Of a DNA stretch of 64,000 bases, positions 23,927 through 32,653 are shown in pieces. Under the pieces are notes generated by a model. That model did no database searches. It was not told the DNA's origin and worked only from the letters and a program-made list of their open reading frames with translations. Every line of letters begins with the position of its first letter. The stretch's first letter is position 1. Made by a program: the position numbers and the translations under genes. The stretch is from Verrucomicrobiota bacterium (GTDB lineage Bacteria; Verrucomicrobiota; Verrucomicrobiia; Opitutales; UBA953): contig VHDL01000003.1 in assembly GCA_016871415.1 (NCBI GenBank), positions 1-64,000 of the forward strand, given 5' to 3'.

Positions 23927-26137
23927 TCACTTCGCCTCGACCGGGTCGTTCTTGACCGCGGGGGCGGCGGCCACCGCCGGACCGCCCAGACGGACCGTCC
24001 AGTCGGTGGCGATGCGCACGGCCTCGTTGAGCTGCACGTCGTAGTCGGGCCACTCCTCGTCGTCGGCGAGCGGGTTGCGGGACTTCGCCTTGCGCGCCTT
24101 GCCGTAGGGCGAGGCCTCGTCCTTCTTCTCCTGCTCGATGGCGGCCTCCACCTTGACCTCGCTGACCTTGACCTTGCGGCCGGCCGCGTAGGCCTCGAGC
24201 TCCTTGCGGACCTGTTCGCGGAAGGCCGCGTCATCGGTCTTCTCCCGCTGACGGGCCTCGAGTGAGATTGGGAGCTCCTGCCGTTCCTGCCGGCTGCGCG
24301 TCCATTCGATCAGACGTCCCTGCGTGAGGAATTCCGGTAGCTCCGCGCGGCGGCGTTCACTGGCCGAGGAAAGTTCAGCGATGAGCTCGTCGGACACCTT
24401 GGCCTTGAGCCAGGGTCCCAGGTCGGGCTCGGTCAGCGAAGGCTTGACCGAATCCCAGGGGAGCGGGCGTTCCAGGTCGGACTCCGCGTTGGGCAGCACC
24501 GACCAGACCGAGGGAACCACGATGTCGGCGGGCACGCCCTTGAGCTGGATGGAGGAGCCGCTGGGCGCGTACCACTTCTGAATCGTCACCTTGACCGCCG
24601 ACTTCAGCTTCCGGTCGAACCGGCTCAGCTCGATGATGTTCTGCACCGAGCCTTTGCCGTGGGTCGTCTGGTCGCCGACCACGATGCCGCGCCGGTGGTC
24701 GCGCATCGCGCCTGCGAAGATCTCAGAGGCCGACGCGGAGCGCTTGGACGTGAGGACCACGAGCGGGCCGTTCCACGCGACCTTCTCGTTTTCGTCGCGG
24801 TAGTCCTCCTGCCGCCCCTGGCTGTCGCGCACCTGGAGCACCGAGCCCTTGGGGATGAACAGCCCGGAAAGGTCGACCGCCTCGGTGAGCAGTCCGCCGC
24901 CGTTGCGGCGAAGGTCCATGACGAGCGCCTGCATGCCCATCTTCTTGAGCTTGCCGAGGAGCTCCTCCACGTCCGCCGTGGGGCTGGAGCCTGTGCCGTC
25001 GGCGTTCTTGCTGTAGAAGGAGGGGAGGTCGACGACGCCGACGGAAACGAACCCCTTGCCCGCCGGCATCTCGAAGTAGCGGGCGGAGGCGAGCTGTCCG
25101 ACCAGCTTGATCTGGTCGCGCTTCAGCGAGATCGTCTCACGGCCGCCGGTGGCCTTGTCGAGCGTCAGGCGGACCGTCGATCCCTGCTTGCCGCGGATGC
25201 GGGTGATGGCGCGGTCGAGCCGCATGCCCACGATGTCCTCGACCGGGCCGTCGCCCTGGCCGACCGCGATGACCTTGTCACCCGGCTTGGCCTTGCCTGA
25301 CTGGTCGAGCGGACCGCCCGGGAGGATGTCCTTGATCACGCAGTAGCCGTCCTCGTCGGAGAGCGTGGCCCCGATGCCGCAGAGCGAGTTGCGCATCGCA
25401 ATCTCGAACTCCTCCAGCGTCTGCCCCGACATGAACGTCGAGTGCGGGTCATACTGCTGCGTGTAGGAATTGAGGAAGATCTCCTCCACCTCGTGCTGCT
25501 CCATCTTCAGGTAGGAGTGCACCTTGTCGTAGCGCTTGCGCAGCCGCTCGACCGCCTCGGCGACCTTGGCCGGAGAGACGTCCGCCTTGGCGGTGGCCTT
25601 TGCCTTCTCCTCCTTGTCACCGGACTTGTCGTCCCCGAGCAGTTCTCCCAGCAGGTCGAACTGCAGGCGCCGCATCCAGAGCTCGTCTGCCTCGGTGTCC
25701 GTCTTGGGCCAGCTCGCCTTGCGCCGGTCGGCGGGGAACGTACCTTCGCGGGCGAGGTCCACCGGCTTGACGAGCGCGTCCTTGATGATGCGGGCGCGTT
25801 CCTCGGCCTTGCGGGTGAACAGGGCGTAGATCTCGAAGGCCGGCGTGAGGTTGCCCCGCTCCATGTAAAGGTCGAGCGTCTTGGCGTAGCGTTCCATGAA
25901 CTCGTCCACCTCGGCCTGGGTGAAGTACATCTTCATCCGGTCGAGGTTCTCGCAGTAAGTGAGCAGTACCTCGCGCATGTCGACGGTCGACATCGCGCGA
26001 CGGCTGATGTGGAGGCGCTCGAGGAGCAGCGCGGTGGCCCGGGTCTCCTTCTGGATGGACTCGGTGGTCGTGAAGGCGGGCTGGTCGGCCGCCGAGCAGA
26101 GGGCGGCGGCCAACAGTAGCGACAGGATGGGGCGCAT
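23927..26137 (-). CDS. prc: Carboxy-terminal processing (tail-specific) protease Prc
   Basis: A 736-residue periplasmic S41A protease that trims or degrades envelope proteins from their C-terminus. A signal peptide (MRPILSLLLAAALCSA) is followed by the long Prc N-terminal helical region (YFTQAEVDEFMERY, EEIFLNSYTQQYDPHSTFM) and a PDZ domain (GIGATLSDEDGYCVIKDILPGGPLDQSGKAKPGD). Next comes the S41 core with LRRNGGGLL and the catalytic Ser in SASASEIFAG, then the Lys-containing THGKGSVQ. The domain order and length match E. coli Prc (about 680). It is followed on the same strand by galM after 48 bases and preceded by the rhomboid gene. Confidence 0.94.
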   Translation of the reverse strand: MRPILSLLLAAALCSAADQPAFTTTESIQKETRATALLLERLHISRRAMSTVDMREVLLTYCENLDRMKMYFTQAEVDEFMERYAKTLDLYMERGNLTPAFEIYALFTRKAEERARIIKDALVKPVDLAREGTFPADRRKASWPKTDTEADELWMRRLQFDLLGELLGDDKSGDKEEKAKATAKADVSPAKVAEAVERLRKRYDKVHSYLKMEQHEVEEIFLNSYTQQYDPHSTFMSGQTLEEFEIAMRNSLCGIGATLSDEDGYCVIKDILPGGPLDQSGKAKPGDKVIAVGQGDGPVEDIVGMRLDRAITRIRGKQGSTVRLTLDKATGGRETISLKRDQIKLVGQLASARYFEMPAGKGFVSVGVVDLPSFYSKNADGTGSSPTADVEELLGKLKKMGMQALVMDLRRNGGGLLTEAVDLSGLFIPKGSVLQVRDSQGRQEDYRDENEKVAWNGPLVVLTSKRSASASEIFAGAMRDHRRGIVVGDQTTHGKGSVQNIIELSRFDRKLKSAVKVTIQKWYAPSGSSIQLKGVPADIVVPSVWSVLPNAESDLERPLPWDSVKPSLTEPDLGPWLKAKVSDELIAELSSASERRRAELPEFLTQGRLIEWTRSRQERQELPISLEARQREKTDDAAFREQVRKELEAYAAGRKVKVSEVKVEAAIEQEKKDEASPYGKARKAKSRNPLADDEEWPDYDVQLNEAVRIATDWTVRLGGPAVAAAPAVKNDPVEAK

Positions 26138-26149
26138 GGGGGAGGGGGG

Positions 26150-27052
26150 TCAGCGCAACTTTGCGCTGAGCTCTTCGAGTCTGCGTTTCTCGCCGGGAGT
26201 GAGCGAGCCGAATCCCCGGGCGGAGATCTTGTCCAGGAGGGCGTCCAGCTCGGCCCGGGCGCGGGCGCGGCTAAGTCCTTCCGGGGCTGACGCTTCCTCT
26301 TCGCCCGCATGGGCGAACTCGGGATTCTCAGAATAGGCCTGACGTTCCGAAGGTATCGTCTCCTGAGCGGAGCCGGCCCCCGTTTCCGTCTGCCCGACCC
26401 GGCGCCAGGCGAGGAAGCCCACCAGCAGGCCTCCGAGATGCGCCGAATGGGCCACCGAAGAGACCCAGGCCGCCCGCCAGCCCTGCCAGTCATGGCGGTG
26501 CGGCAGTTCGGAGAACGCCCACCCGGCGAGGGCGAAAACGGCGGTGCCGATGACCAGCCAGCGCACCTTCAAGTTCACCGGCAGGAAGAAAAAGAGCAGG
26601 ATCGGGATGCGGTCCTCCATGCGCCCGAGCAGGGCCACCAGGGCCAGCGCGTGCACCGCGCCGGAGGCGCCGACGAGGGCGCCGTCGCTCCTACCGCCGA
26701 CGCCGGTCAGCCACCAGACGAGGGCGCCGACCACCGCGCCGGCCGACAGCACGCCGACGAAGATCCGCGGCCCCCGCTCGCGTTCGACGATGGCGCCGGT
26801 CCACCACAGCATGAGCCCGTTGCCCAGCAGGTGCCAGAAGCCCTCATGCACCAGGGCGTAGGTGAACCATTGCCAGGTGTGCGTCTCCCGCTCGCGGATT
26901 ACCGCCCAGCCGAGCAGGTCGGCCTGGGCGGAGTCCCCGACCAGCCCCACGATGAAGAAGAGTACGAGCAGGCCGACCGTCCAATGGGTCAGCGGCCGCG
27001 CCTCGGAAGAGGGGCGGGTTCCGCGCATGTACGTCCGGTCGCCGACGCCCAT
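26150..27052 (-). CDS. Rhomboid family intramembrane serine protease
   Basis: A 300-residue protein with six or seven membrane helices and the rhomboid signatures: HEGFWHLLGNGLMLWWTG (HxxxN region), the nucleophile motif VGASGAVHAL, and the catalytic His in SAHLGGLLVGF. The C-terminal ~80 residues are soluble and rich in Ala/Glu/Arg, with a helical GFGSLTPGEKRRLEELSAKL tail. Rhomboids cut single-span membrane proteins; the target is unknown. The gene starts 4 bases after clpP and ends 12 bases before prc, so clpP, rhomboid and prc form a protease operon. An alternative ATG lies at 27028. Confidence 0.9.
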   Translation of the reverse strand: MGVGDRTYMRGTRPSSEARPLTHWTVGLLVLFFIVGLVGDSAQADLLGWAVIRERETHTWQWFTYALVHEGFWHLLGNGLMLWWTGAIVERERGPRIFVGVLSAGAVVGALVWWLTGVGGRSDGALVGASGAVHALALVALLGRMEDRIPILLFFFLPVNLKVRWLVIGTAVFALAGWAFSELPHRHDWQGWRAAWVSSVAHSAHLGGLLVGFLAWRRVGQTETGAGSAQETIPSERQAYSENPEFAHAGEEEASAPEGLSRARARAELDALLDKISARGFGSLTPGEKRRLEELSAKLR

Positions 27053-27056
27053 GCGC

Positions 27057-27665
27057 TCAGAGCTTCTTCACGATCGCGTCGGCGAGGCCGTACTCGATGG
27101 CCTCCACGGCGGTCATGTAGAAGTCGCGGTCCGTATCCTTGACCACCTTGTCCAGCTTCTGGCCGGACGCCTTGGCGAGGATCTCGTTCAGTTCGGCGCG
27201 GAGACGCTCCATCTCCAGGGCCTGAATGTGGATATCGACTGCCGGAGCTTGGATGCGGCCCATGATGAGCGGCTGATGGATCATCACCCGGGCGTGGGGG
27301 AAGAGCAGCCGTCCGCCCTTCTGCCTGGGGGCCTGGAGCAGGATGGAGCCCATCGAGGCGGCCATGCCGGTGACCACGACCTTCACCGGCGAGGAGATTA
27401 GGCGGATGGTGTCGTAGACCGCCATGCCGGCCGTGATGGAGCCGCCGGGGGTGTTGACGTAGAAGGTGATCTCCTTGCCCGGGGCGTCGGACTCCAGGTA
27501 GAGGAGCTTCTCGACGATGTCCTTGGCGGAGGCGTCATCAACGCCGCCCCAGAGGAAGATCTTCCGCTGCTCCAGGAACTTCTTCTGGATTAGCATCGCG
27601 CTCGGGGGCGTCTCCTTCGGGGCCTCCGGGGTCTTCTCGTCTTCTTCGTCGTCGTCGTTAAACAT
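27057..27665 (-). CDS. clpP: ATP-dependent Clp protease proteolytic subunit
   Basis: The cytoplasmic ClpP peptidase, a 202-residue protein that assembles into double heptameric rings and degrades substrates fed by ClpX, ClpA or ClpC. The triad is Ser104 in TGMAASMGS, His130 in VMIHQPL and Asp181 in DTDRDFYM, with the usual NTPGGSITAGMAVYD before them. The N-terminal ~22 residues are an acidic, proline-rich extension (FNDDDEEDEKTPEAP) and may be a processed propeptide. The start has no Shine-Dalgarno sequence. No unfoldase gene is adjacent. It is clearly distinct from the two exported ClpP-like proteins at 14909-17417. Confidence 0.96.
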   Translation of the reverse strand: MFNDDDEEDEKTPEAPKETPPSAMLIQKKFLEQRKIFLWGGVDDASAKDIVEKLLYLESDAPGKEITFYVNTPGGSITAGMAVYDTIRLISSPVKVVVTGMAASMGSILLQAPRQKGGRLLFPHARVMIHQPLIMGRIQAPAVDIHIQALEMERLRAELNEILAKASGQKLDKVVKDTDRDFYMTAVEAIEYGLADAIVKKL

Positions 27666-27732
27666 GGGAACGGTTAGCGTGCCCCAAAGTCTCGCCGTGG
27701 CAAGCGTGCCGAGCGGTCTGCGGGGCGGTTGT

Positions 27733-28908
27733 TCACACCGACCCCGCGCCCGAGGCCCGCAGCTTGCGGAACTTGCCCGGCGTCATCCCGTAGCGGGCTC
27801 TGAAGACCGACTGCAGGTAGTGGGAGTGCCGAAAGCCCGTCTGATTCGCCACCGCCGCGACCGTGAGGCGGGTCTCACGCAGGAGCCGTTCGACCTCGGT
27901 GAAGCGCACGCGGTGGATCTCCTCCTTGGGCGACCGACGCAGCGCGGCCTTCATCCGTCGGTCGAGCGTGCTGCGCGAGGCGTTGAGGCGGCGGCAGAGG
28001 GCGTTGACGTCGAGTCCGGACAGCGTCTGCTCGCGGATGATCCTCAGCGCCTGGGCGACGAGCCGGTCGGGATGCGCGATGAGGCCCGAGGAACCCCGCA
28101 CGACCATGCCCTTGGGCGGGATGAGCGTCGGGCCGGCGGGCGCCCGGCGGCCGCGCATCAGTCGGTCGAGCAGCCCCGCCGCCGCGTAGCCGACCGCCCG
28201 GCCGTCGAACTGCACGCTGGAGAGCGTCGGCGTCGCGAACCCGCAGAGCGTCTCCTCGTTCTCCGCGCCGACGACCGCGACCTCTTCCGGCACGGCCAAT
28301 CCGCCGCGTCGGCAGGCCTCGAGCAGTCGCACGCCGAGCTGGTCGTTGGCTGCGAACACCGCGACGGGCTTGGGCAGGCCGGTCAGCCAGCGGACCAGCC
28401 GCCGCTGGGCCTTCTCCCAGTCCTCGGTGCGTTCCGACAAGGTCTCCGGCAGTTCATGGCAGGCGTGGCCGAGTTCCGCCAGAGCCTCGGCGTAGTTGCG
28501 CACGCGCTCGGTGAAGAAGGGCTCGGTGTGCAGGCTGTGGACCGCGAAATGCCGGTGGCCGCGCTCCACGAAGTGCTCGGCGACCATCCGGCCGATACGC
28601 ACGTTGTCGCTGCCCACGAAGGGCAGACGGGGGGAGAGGACCGGGGAGCGCAGTTCCACGGCCGGCAGGCCGGTCGCAGCGACCAGCGCCGCGGTTTCCT
28701 CGGAGAAGGTTCGCACGAGCAGCCCGTCGCCGTCCCAGTCCTTCAGCCAGGACGGCGGCGTGGAGTCCGAGGCCCGCAGCTCGAGGTACGACGACCAGGG
28801 TCCCCGCTCGGCCACGAAGCGCCGGACGCCGGCCAGAATCTCCCGGGCGTAGGTGCGGCTGGTCTCGATGAGCAGGGCGACCCGGGGGATGCGGCGACGG
28901 GCGGGCAT
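27733..28908 (-). CDS. XylR-type transcriptional regulator (LacI-like sensor + AraC helix-turn-helix)
   Basis: A 391-residue regulator. Residues about 8-265 are a periplasmic-binding-protein-like sugar sensor (RVALLIETSRTYAREILAGVRRF, PFVGSDNVRIGRMVAEHFVERGHRHFA, VFAANDQLGVRLLEACR). Residues about 285-385 are an AraC-type DNA-binding domain with two helix-turn-helices, ending TGFRHSHYLQSVFRARYGMTPGKFRK. This is the layout of E. coli XylR, common in Verrucomicrobiota sugar loci. It is divergent from the PfpI/TIM barrel/cytochrome operon and is its likely regulator. ATG 28908 is chosen over an upstream in-frame start because it begins the conserved sensor. Confidence 0.92.
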   Translation of the reverse strand: MPARRRIPRVALLIETSRTYAREILAGVRRFVAERGPWSSYLELRASDSTPPSWLKDWDGDGLLVRTFSEETAALVAATGLPAVELRSPVLSPRLPFVGSDNVRIGRMVAEHFVERGHRHFAVHSLHTEPFFTERVRNYAEALAELGHACHELPETLSERTEDWEKAQRRLVRWLTGLPKPVAVFAANDQLGVRLLEACRRGGLAVPEEVAVVGAENEETLCGFATPTLSSVQFDGRAVGYAAAGLLDRLMRGRRAPAGPTLIPPKGMVVRGSSGLIAHPDRLVAQALRIIREQTLSGLDVNALCRRLNASRSTLDRRMKAALRRSPKEEIHRVRFTEVERLLRETRLTVAAVANQTGFRHSHYLQSVFRARYGMTPGKFRKLRASGAGSV

Positions 28909-28929
28909 GGTGATGAAAAAACTGACCTT

Positions 28930-28940
28930 TTGTGATACAA
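28930..28940. promoter_or_regulatory. Candidate operator between the XylR-type regulator and the saccharide operon
   Basis: TTGT-GAT-ACAA is a short perfect dyad in the 71-base AT-rich region between the divergent starts. It is the sort of site a LacI/AraC-type dimer could bind, but short palindromes also arise by chance. Confidence 0.3.
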
Positions 28941-28979
28941 CCTTGTAATGACGGCGAGGGCAACCGCGGATACAATGTG

Positions 28980-29666
28980 ATGATGGACCCCTTCGCACTC
29001 CGCCCGAGGTCCGCCCAGGAGGCCCCCAGGGGCGCCGGCGGACTCATCGACAACCGCAACCAGGGCTCGATCTCCTCGGGCGCCCACCTGCCCGCCTCCG
29101 CCGGCAAGCCCAAGGTGCTCGTGGTCATCGGCGACGCCGCGGAGACGGTCGACACGCTCTACCCGTTCTACCGCTTGATCGAGGCCGGCTTCCAGCCCGT
29201 GGTGGCCGCGCCCACCGTGCGTCCCTACAGCATGGTGATGCACGAGGTGAAGCCCGGCTGGACGATCACCAAGGAGTGGGAGGGCTACTCGATCAACGCC
29301 GACGTGGCCTTTAGGGACATCCGGCCCGAGGACTACGCCGGCATCTTCTTCAGCGGCGGCCGGGCGCCGGAATACCTCCGCGAGGACGAGGACCTGCTCC
29401 GCGTCACGCGCTGGATGTGGGAGCACGGGCGGCCGATGGCCAGCGTCTGCCATGGCGTCGAGATCCCCGCCCGCGCCGGCATCGTCAAGGGCCTGCGTAT
29501 GGCCACGGTGCCCAAGTGCAAGTTCGACCTCGAGGTCTGCGGCGGCGTCTTCGTCAACGAGCCTTGCGTGATCGACCGCCACATGGTCAGCGGCCGCACC
29601 TTCCATGACAACGGACACTTCGTCGGCCCTTGGATCAGGATGCTGGAGGCGTCGGTCCGCCGATGA
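28980..29666 (+). CDS. DJ-1/PfpI family protein
   Basis: A 228-residue protein of the class I glutamine-amidotransferase-like DJ-1/PfpI superfamily. It has a core VLVVIGDAAETVDTLYPFYRLIEAGFQPVVAAP, the acidic YAGIFFSGGRAPEYLRED region, and the nucleophile elbow SVCHGVEIP with Cys157. Members include proteases, glyoxalases and hydratases; the exact activity here is unknown. It is the first gene of the operon and its stop overlaps the next start (ATGA at 29663-29666). Two ATGs in tandem (28980 and 28983) could serve as the start. Confidence 0.88.
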   Translation: MMDPFALRPRSAQEAPRGAGGLIDNRNQGSISSGAHLPASAGKPKVLVVIGDAAETVDTLYPFYRLIEAGFQPVVAAPTVRPYSMVMHEVKPGWTITKEWEGYSINADVAFRDIRPEDYAGIFFSGGRAPEYLREDEDLLRVTRWMWEHGRPMASVCHGVEIPARAGIVKGLRMATVPKCKFDLEVCGGVFVNEPCVIDRHMVSGRTFHDNGHFVGPWIRMLEASVRR

Positions 29667-30592
29667 GCGCCCTGACTTCACGGCGCGACTTCCTGCGCAC
29701 GGCCGCCCTCGCCGCCGCGGCGGCCGCTTCGCCCGCCGCCCTCGCCGCCGACGGCAAGTTCCGCCTGCGCTACGTGCTCTCCTCGGCGATGTACGGCTAC
29801 GCCCCGCTCGCGGAGGTCCTGCCCGAGGTGGCCAGGACCGGCAGCGAGTCGATTGACATCTGGTGCAAGGTGCACGGCGACCAGCGCGAGCAGGCCGCCG
29901 CGCTCGGTGACGAGGCCTTCGCCGCGCTGCTGAAGAAGCACGACGTGCGGCTCGGCGTGAGCACGCGCTATCCGCTCGGGCCGTTCAAGCTCCAGGACGA
30001 GATGGCCTGGGTCAGGAAGCACGGCGGCACCACGCTCGTCTGCGGCAGCACCGGCCCCAAGAACCCCTCCGGCGCCGCCGCCCGGGCCGCGATCGCCAAG
30101 TTCCTCGAGGAGATGAAGCCGCACGCGGCCAAGGCCGAGGAGCTCGGCCTGCGCATCGCCATCGAGAACCACTCGAACCAGGCCCTGCATCACCCCGACT
30201 CCATCCGCGCCTTCGCCGAACTGAACAAGTCGCCCGCGCTCGGCGTCGCCTTCGCGCCGCACCATCTCCATGAGTGGGCGGACCAGATCCCCGCGCTCCT
30301 GCGCGACCTCGGGGCGAAGAACCTGCCGTTCATGTATTTCCAGGAGCATTCCGATGGCATCTTCAAGAAGGCCTCCAAGGAGGAGGAACTGCGCCAGATG
30401 CCCGGACGGGGCAAGCTGGACTACCGTCCGATCGTGAAGGCGCTGCGCGACATCCGCTTCGACGGGCTCGTCGAGCTCTTCATGCACCCGACCCCGCGAG
30501 GCATCCCCGTGCTGCCCACCACCCCCGAGGTCACCGCGCTCATCAACGAGTCGCGCGCCTACGTGGAGAAGTGCCTGCGCGAGACGGCCTGA
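29663..30592 (+). CDS. Tat-exported sugar phosphate isomerase/epimerase-like TIM barrel
   Basis: A 309-residue protein of the xylose-isomerase-like TIM-barrel (AP endonuclease 2) family with a twin-arginine signal (SRRDFLRTAALAAAAAASPAALA). Barrel motifs include RYVLSSAMYGY, GLRIAIENHSNQALHHPDS, LGVAFAPHHLHEW, YFQEHSDG and FDGLVELFMHP, which supply the usual Glu/His metal ligands. Family members isomerise or epimerise sugars; folded export by Tat with a bound metal suggests action in the periplasm. The start overlaps the upstream stop by ATGA and the next gene begins 3 bases after its stop. Confidence 0.9.
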   Translation: MSALTSRRDFLRTAALAAAAAASPAALAADGKFRLRYVLSSAMYGYAPLAEVLPEVARTGSESIDIWCKVHGDQREQAAALGDEAFAALLKKHDVRLGVSTRYPLGPFKLQDEMAWVRKHGGTTLVCGSTGPKNPSGAAARAAIAKFLEEMKPHAAKAEELGLRIAIENHSNQALHHPDSIRAFAELNKSPALGVAFAPHHLHEWADQIPALLRDLGAKNLPFMYFQEHSDGIFKKASKEEELRQMPGRGKLDYRPIVKALRDIRFDGLVELFMHPTPRGIPVLPTTPEVTALINESRAYVEKCLRETA

Positions 30593-30595
30593 GCG

Positions 30596-32653
30596 ATGCG
30601 CGCCGCCGCCCTCATCCTGCTCGCCGTCGCCTCGGCCTCCGCCGCGCCCGTCGTCACGGGCTTCGAGCGTTTCCACGCCGCGGCGCCCACGGCCGAGGGC
30701 GGCCGGCTACTCTACAACGAGCTCGGTTGCGTGAACTGCCACGGCGGCGACACGGGCCTGCCCGCGCAGCGCGGCCCGGCGCTGGCGACGGTCTCCCAGC
30801 GCGCGCAGGGCGAATGGCTGCGCAAGTTCATCGCCGATCCGCAGTCGGTCCATCCCGGCGCCGTCATGCCGCAGGTCCTGACGAAGGCCGATGAGAGGAC
30901 CCTCGTGGCGATCGAGCACTACCTGGCTTCCCTCGGGCCTAGGACGAAGGTGAAGCCGGCGGACATCCGGCATGTGAACGCCTCGCGCGGCAGCGGTCTC
31001 TACCACTCGCTCGGCTGCGTCGCCTGCCACGCGCCGGACAAGGCCTTCGTGCCGGACGGTGGCGCTCCGAAGGACTCCGAGTTCACGCACGCCTCCGTGC
31101 CGTTCCCCGACCTCAGGGCCAAGTACTCGCTGGAGTCGCTGAGCGCCTTCCTGCAGGACCCGCTCAAGGTCAGGCCGGACGGTCGCATGCCGCGCATCGC
31201 GATGGAGAACCAGGACGCGATCGACATCGCCGGCCATCTCCTGGCCTTCGAAGGCAGCGACGGACGCGTCGGCCCGTGGGTCACCCCGGCCACGGTCGAC
31301 CGCGAGCTGGCCATCACCGGCCGCAAGGCGGTCATCGCCGCCCGTTGCGCGGCCTGCCACGAGCTCCCGAAGGACGCCGCCGCCACTCCGGTCGCGCTCG
31401 GCCGCAAGGAGGGCGGCTGTCTCGACTCCGCCCACGCCAAGGGACCCCGCTACGCGCTCACGGACGCGCAGCGCTCCTCACTGAAGCTTTTCCTGGCCGC
31501 GCGCGACAAGGCCGCCGATCCCAAGCTCGCCGCCGACCTCACCTTGCAGGCGCTCAACTGCGTCGCCTGCCACGAACGCGACGGCAAGGGCGGCCCTGAC
31601 GGGGCCCGGAAGGCGTTCTTCGAGGGCGATCACAACCTCGGCGACACCGGCCGCTATCCTCCGCCTCTCACCGGCGTCGGCGGGAAACTGCGGCCCGAGT
31701 GGCTGGCCAAGGTCCTCGATGGGGAGAACCGCGTTCGTCCCTACCTTCGCACGCGCATGCCCGTCTACGGCAAGGCCACCGACGGACTCGCACGGCTCCT
31801 CGGCGTCGCCGACGCGCGTCCTGCGCTCAAGTTCGAGGGCGGCGATGACTCCGCCGGACGGAAGCTCCTCGGCACCGAAGGCGGCGCCGGCTGCATCACC
31901 TGCCACCGGTGGGGTGACCGGCCTTCGCTCGGCATCCAGGGGCCGGACATCAGCAACATGGCGGCGCGCCTGCAGGAGGGCTGGCTCCGCGACTATCTCA
32001 TCAACCCCGCTGGCTACCGCCCCGGCACGCTGATGCCCTCCTTCTGGCCCGGCGGGAAGTCCTTCAACCCCGCCATCCTCGGCGGCGACACCGACCGCCA
32101 GATCGCCGCCATCTTCAAGTTCGCCGAGAGCGCCAACGGCGAGCCCGAGGGCTTTCCCAAGAACCGCAACGGCGAGTTCGAGATCGTGCCCAAGGACCGT
32201 CCCGTCGTTCAGCGCGCCTTCATGGAGGACGTCGGCGTGCGCGCCATCCTCGTCGGATTCCCGACCGGCGTGCATCTCGCCTACGACGGCGAGAAGGGCG
32301 GCCCCGCCCGCGCCTGGAAGGGCAGGTTCTTCGACGCCTACCTGACGTGGTTCTCCCGCTTCCCGATCTTTGAGAAGCCGCTCGGCGCCCAGGTCGTGAA
32401 CTGGCCGAAGTCCTCGGGCCGGTTCCTCGGCTACCGTCTCGATTCCAAAGGCAACCCCACCTTCATCGCCGAGCAGGCCGGCGTCCGCGTCGAAGAGACC
32501 TTCGAGGGCGTCGGCGAGGGACTGCGCCGGACCGTGGTCTGGAAGCCGACGCCGGACTTCGCGCCGGTCATCCATCATCCCGCCGGACTGGAGTTCGCCG
32601 AGAATCCCGGCTCCGCGGCCGGCCGGCGCGTCTTCACCTACCTTTGGAAATGA
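30596..32653 (+). CDS. Five-heme c-type cytochrome, exported
   Basis: A 685-residue protein with a signal peptide (MRAAALILLAVASASAAP) and five CxxCH heme-binding motifs: CVNCH at 45, CVACH at 141, CAACH at 251, CVACH at 322 and CITCH at 433. It appears to be a string of cytochrome c modules. The C-terminal ~180 residues (VGFPTGVHLAYDGEKGG..AWKGRFFDAYLTWFSRF) are homologous to the C-terminal domain of the protein at 17537-19096. Likely role: collecting electrons from the partner dehydrogenase or propeller protein and passing them to the respiratory chain. It overlaps the next gene (ATGA at 32650-32653). Confidence 0.88.
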   Translation: MRAAALILLAVASASAAPVVTGFERFHAAAPTAEGGRLLYNELGCVNCHGGDTGLPAQRGPALATVSQRAQGEWLRKFIADPQSVHPGAVMPQVLTKADERTLVAIEHYLASLGPRTKVKPADIRHVNASRGSGLYHSLGCVACHAPDKAFVPDGGAPKDSEFTHASVPFPDLRAKYSLESLSAFLQDPLKVRPDGRMPRIAMENQDAIDIAGHLLAFEGSDGRVGPWVTPATVDRELAITGRKAVIAARCAACHELPKDAAATPVALGRKEGGCLDSAHAKGPRYALTDAQRSSLKLFLAARDKAADPKLAADLTLQALNCVACHERDGKGGPDGARKAFFEGDHNLGDTGRYPPPLTGVGGKLRPEWLAKVLDGENRVRPYLRTRMPVYGKATDGLARLLGVADARPALKFEGGDDSAGRKLLGTEGGAGCITCHRWGDRPSLGIQGPDISNMAARLQEGWLRDYLINPAGYRPGTLMPSFWPGGKSFNPAILGGDTDRQIAAIFKFAESANGEPEGFPKNRNGEFEIVPKDRPVVQRAFMEDVGVRAILVGFPTGVHLAYDGEKGGPARAWKGRFFDAYLTWFSRFPIFEKPLGAQVVNWPKSSGRFLGYRLDSKGNPTFIAEQAGVRVEETFEGVGEGLRRTVVWKPTPDFAPVIHHPAGLEFAENPGSAAGRRVFTYLWK

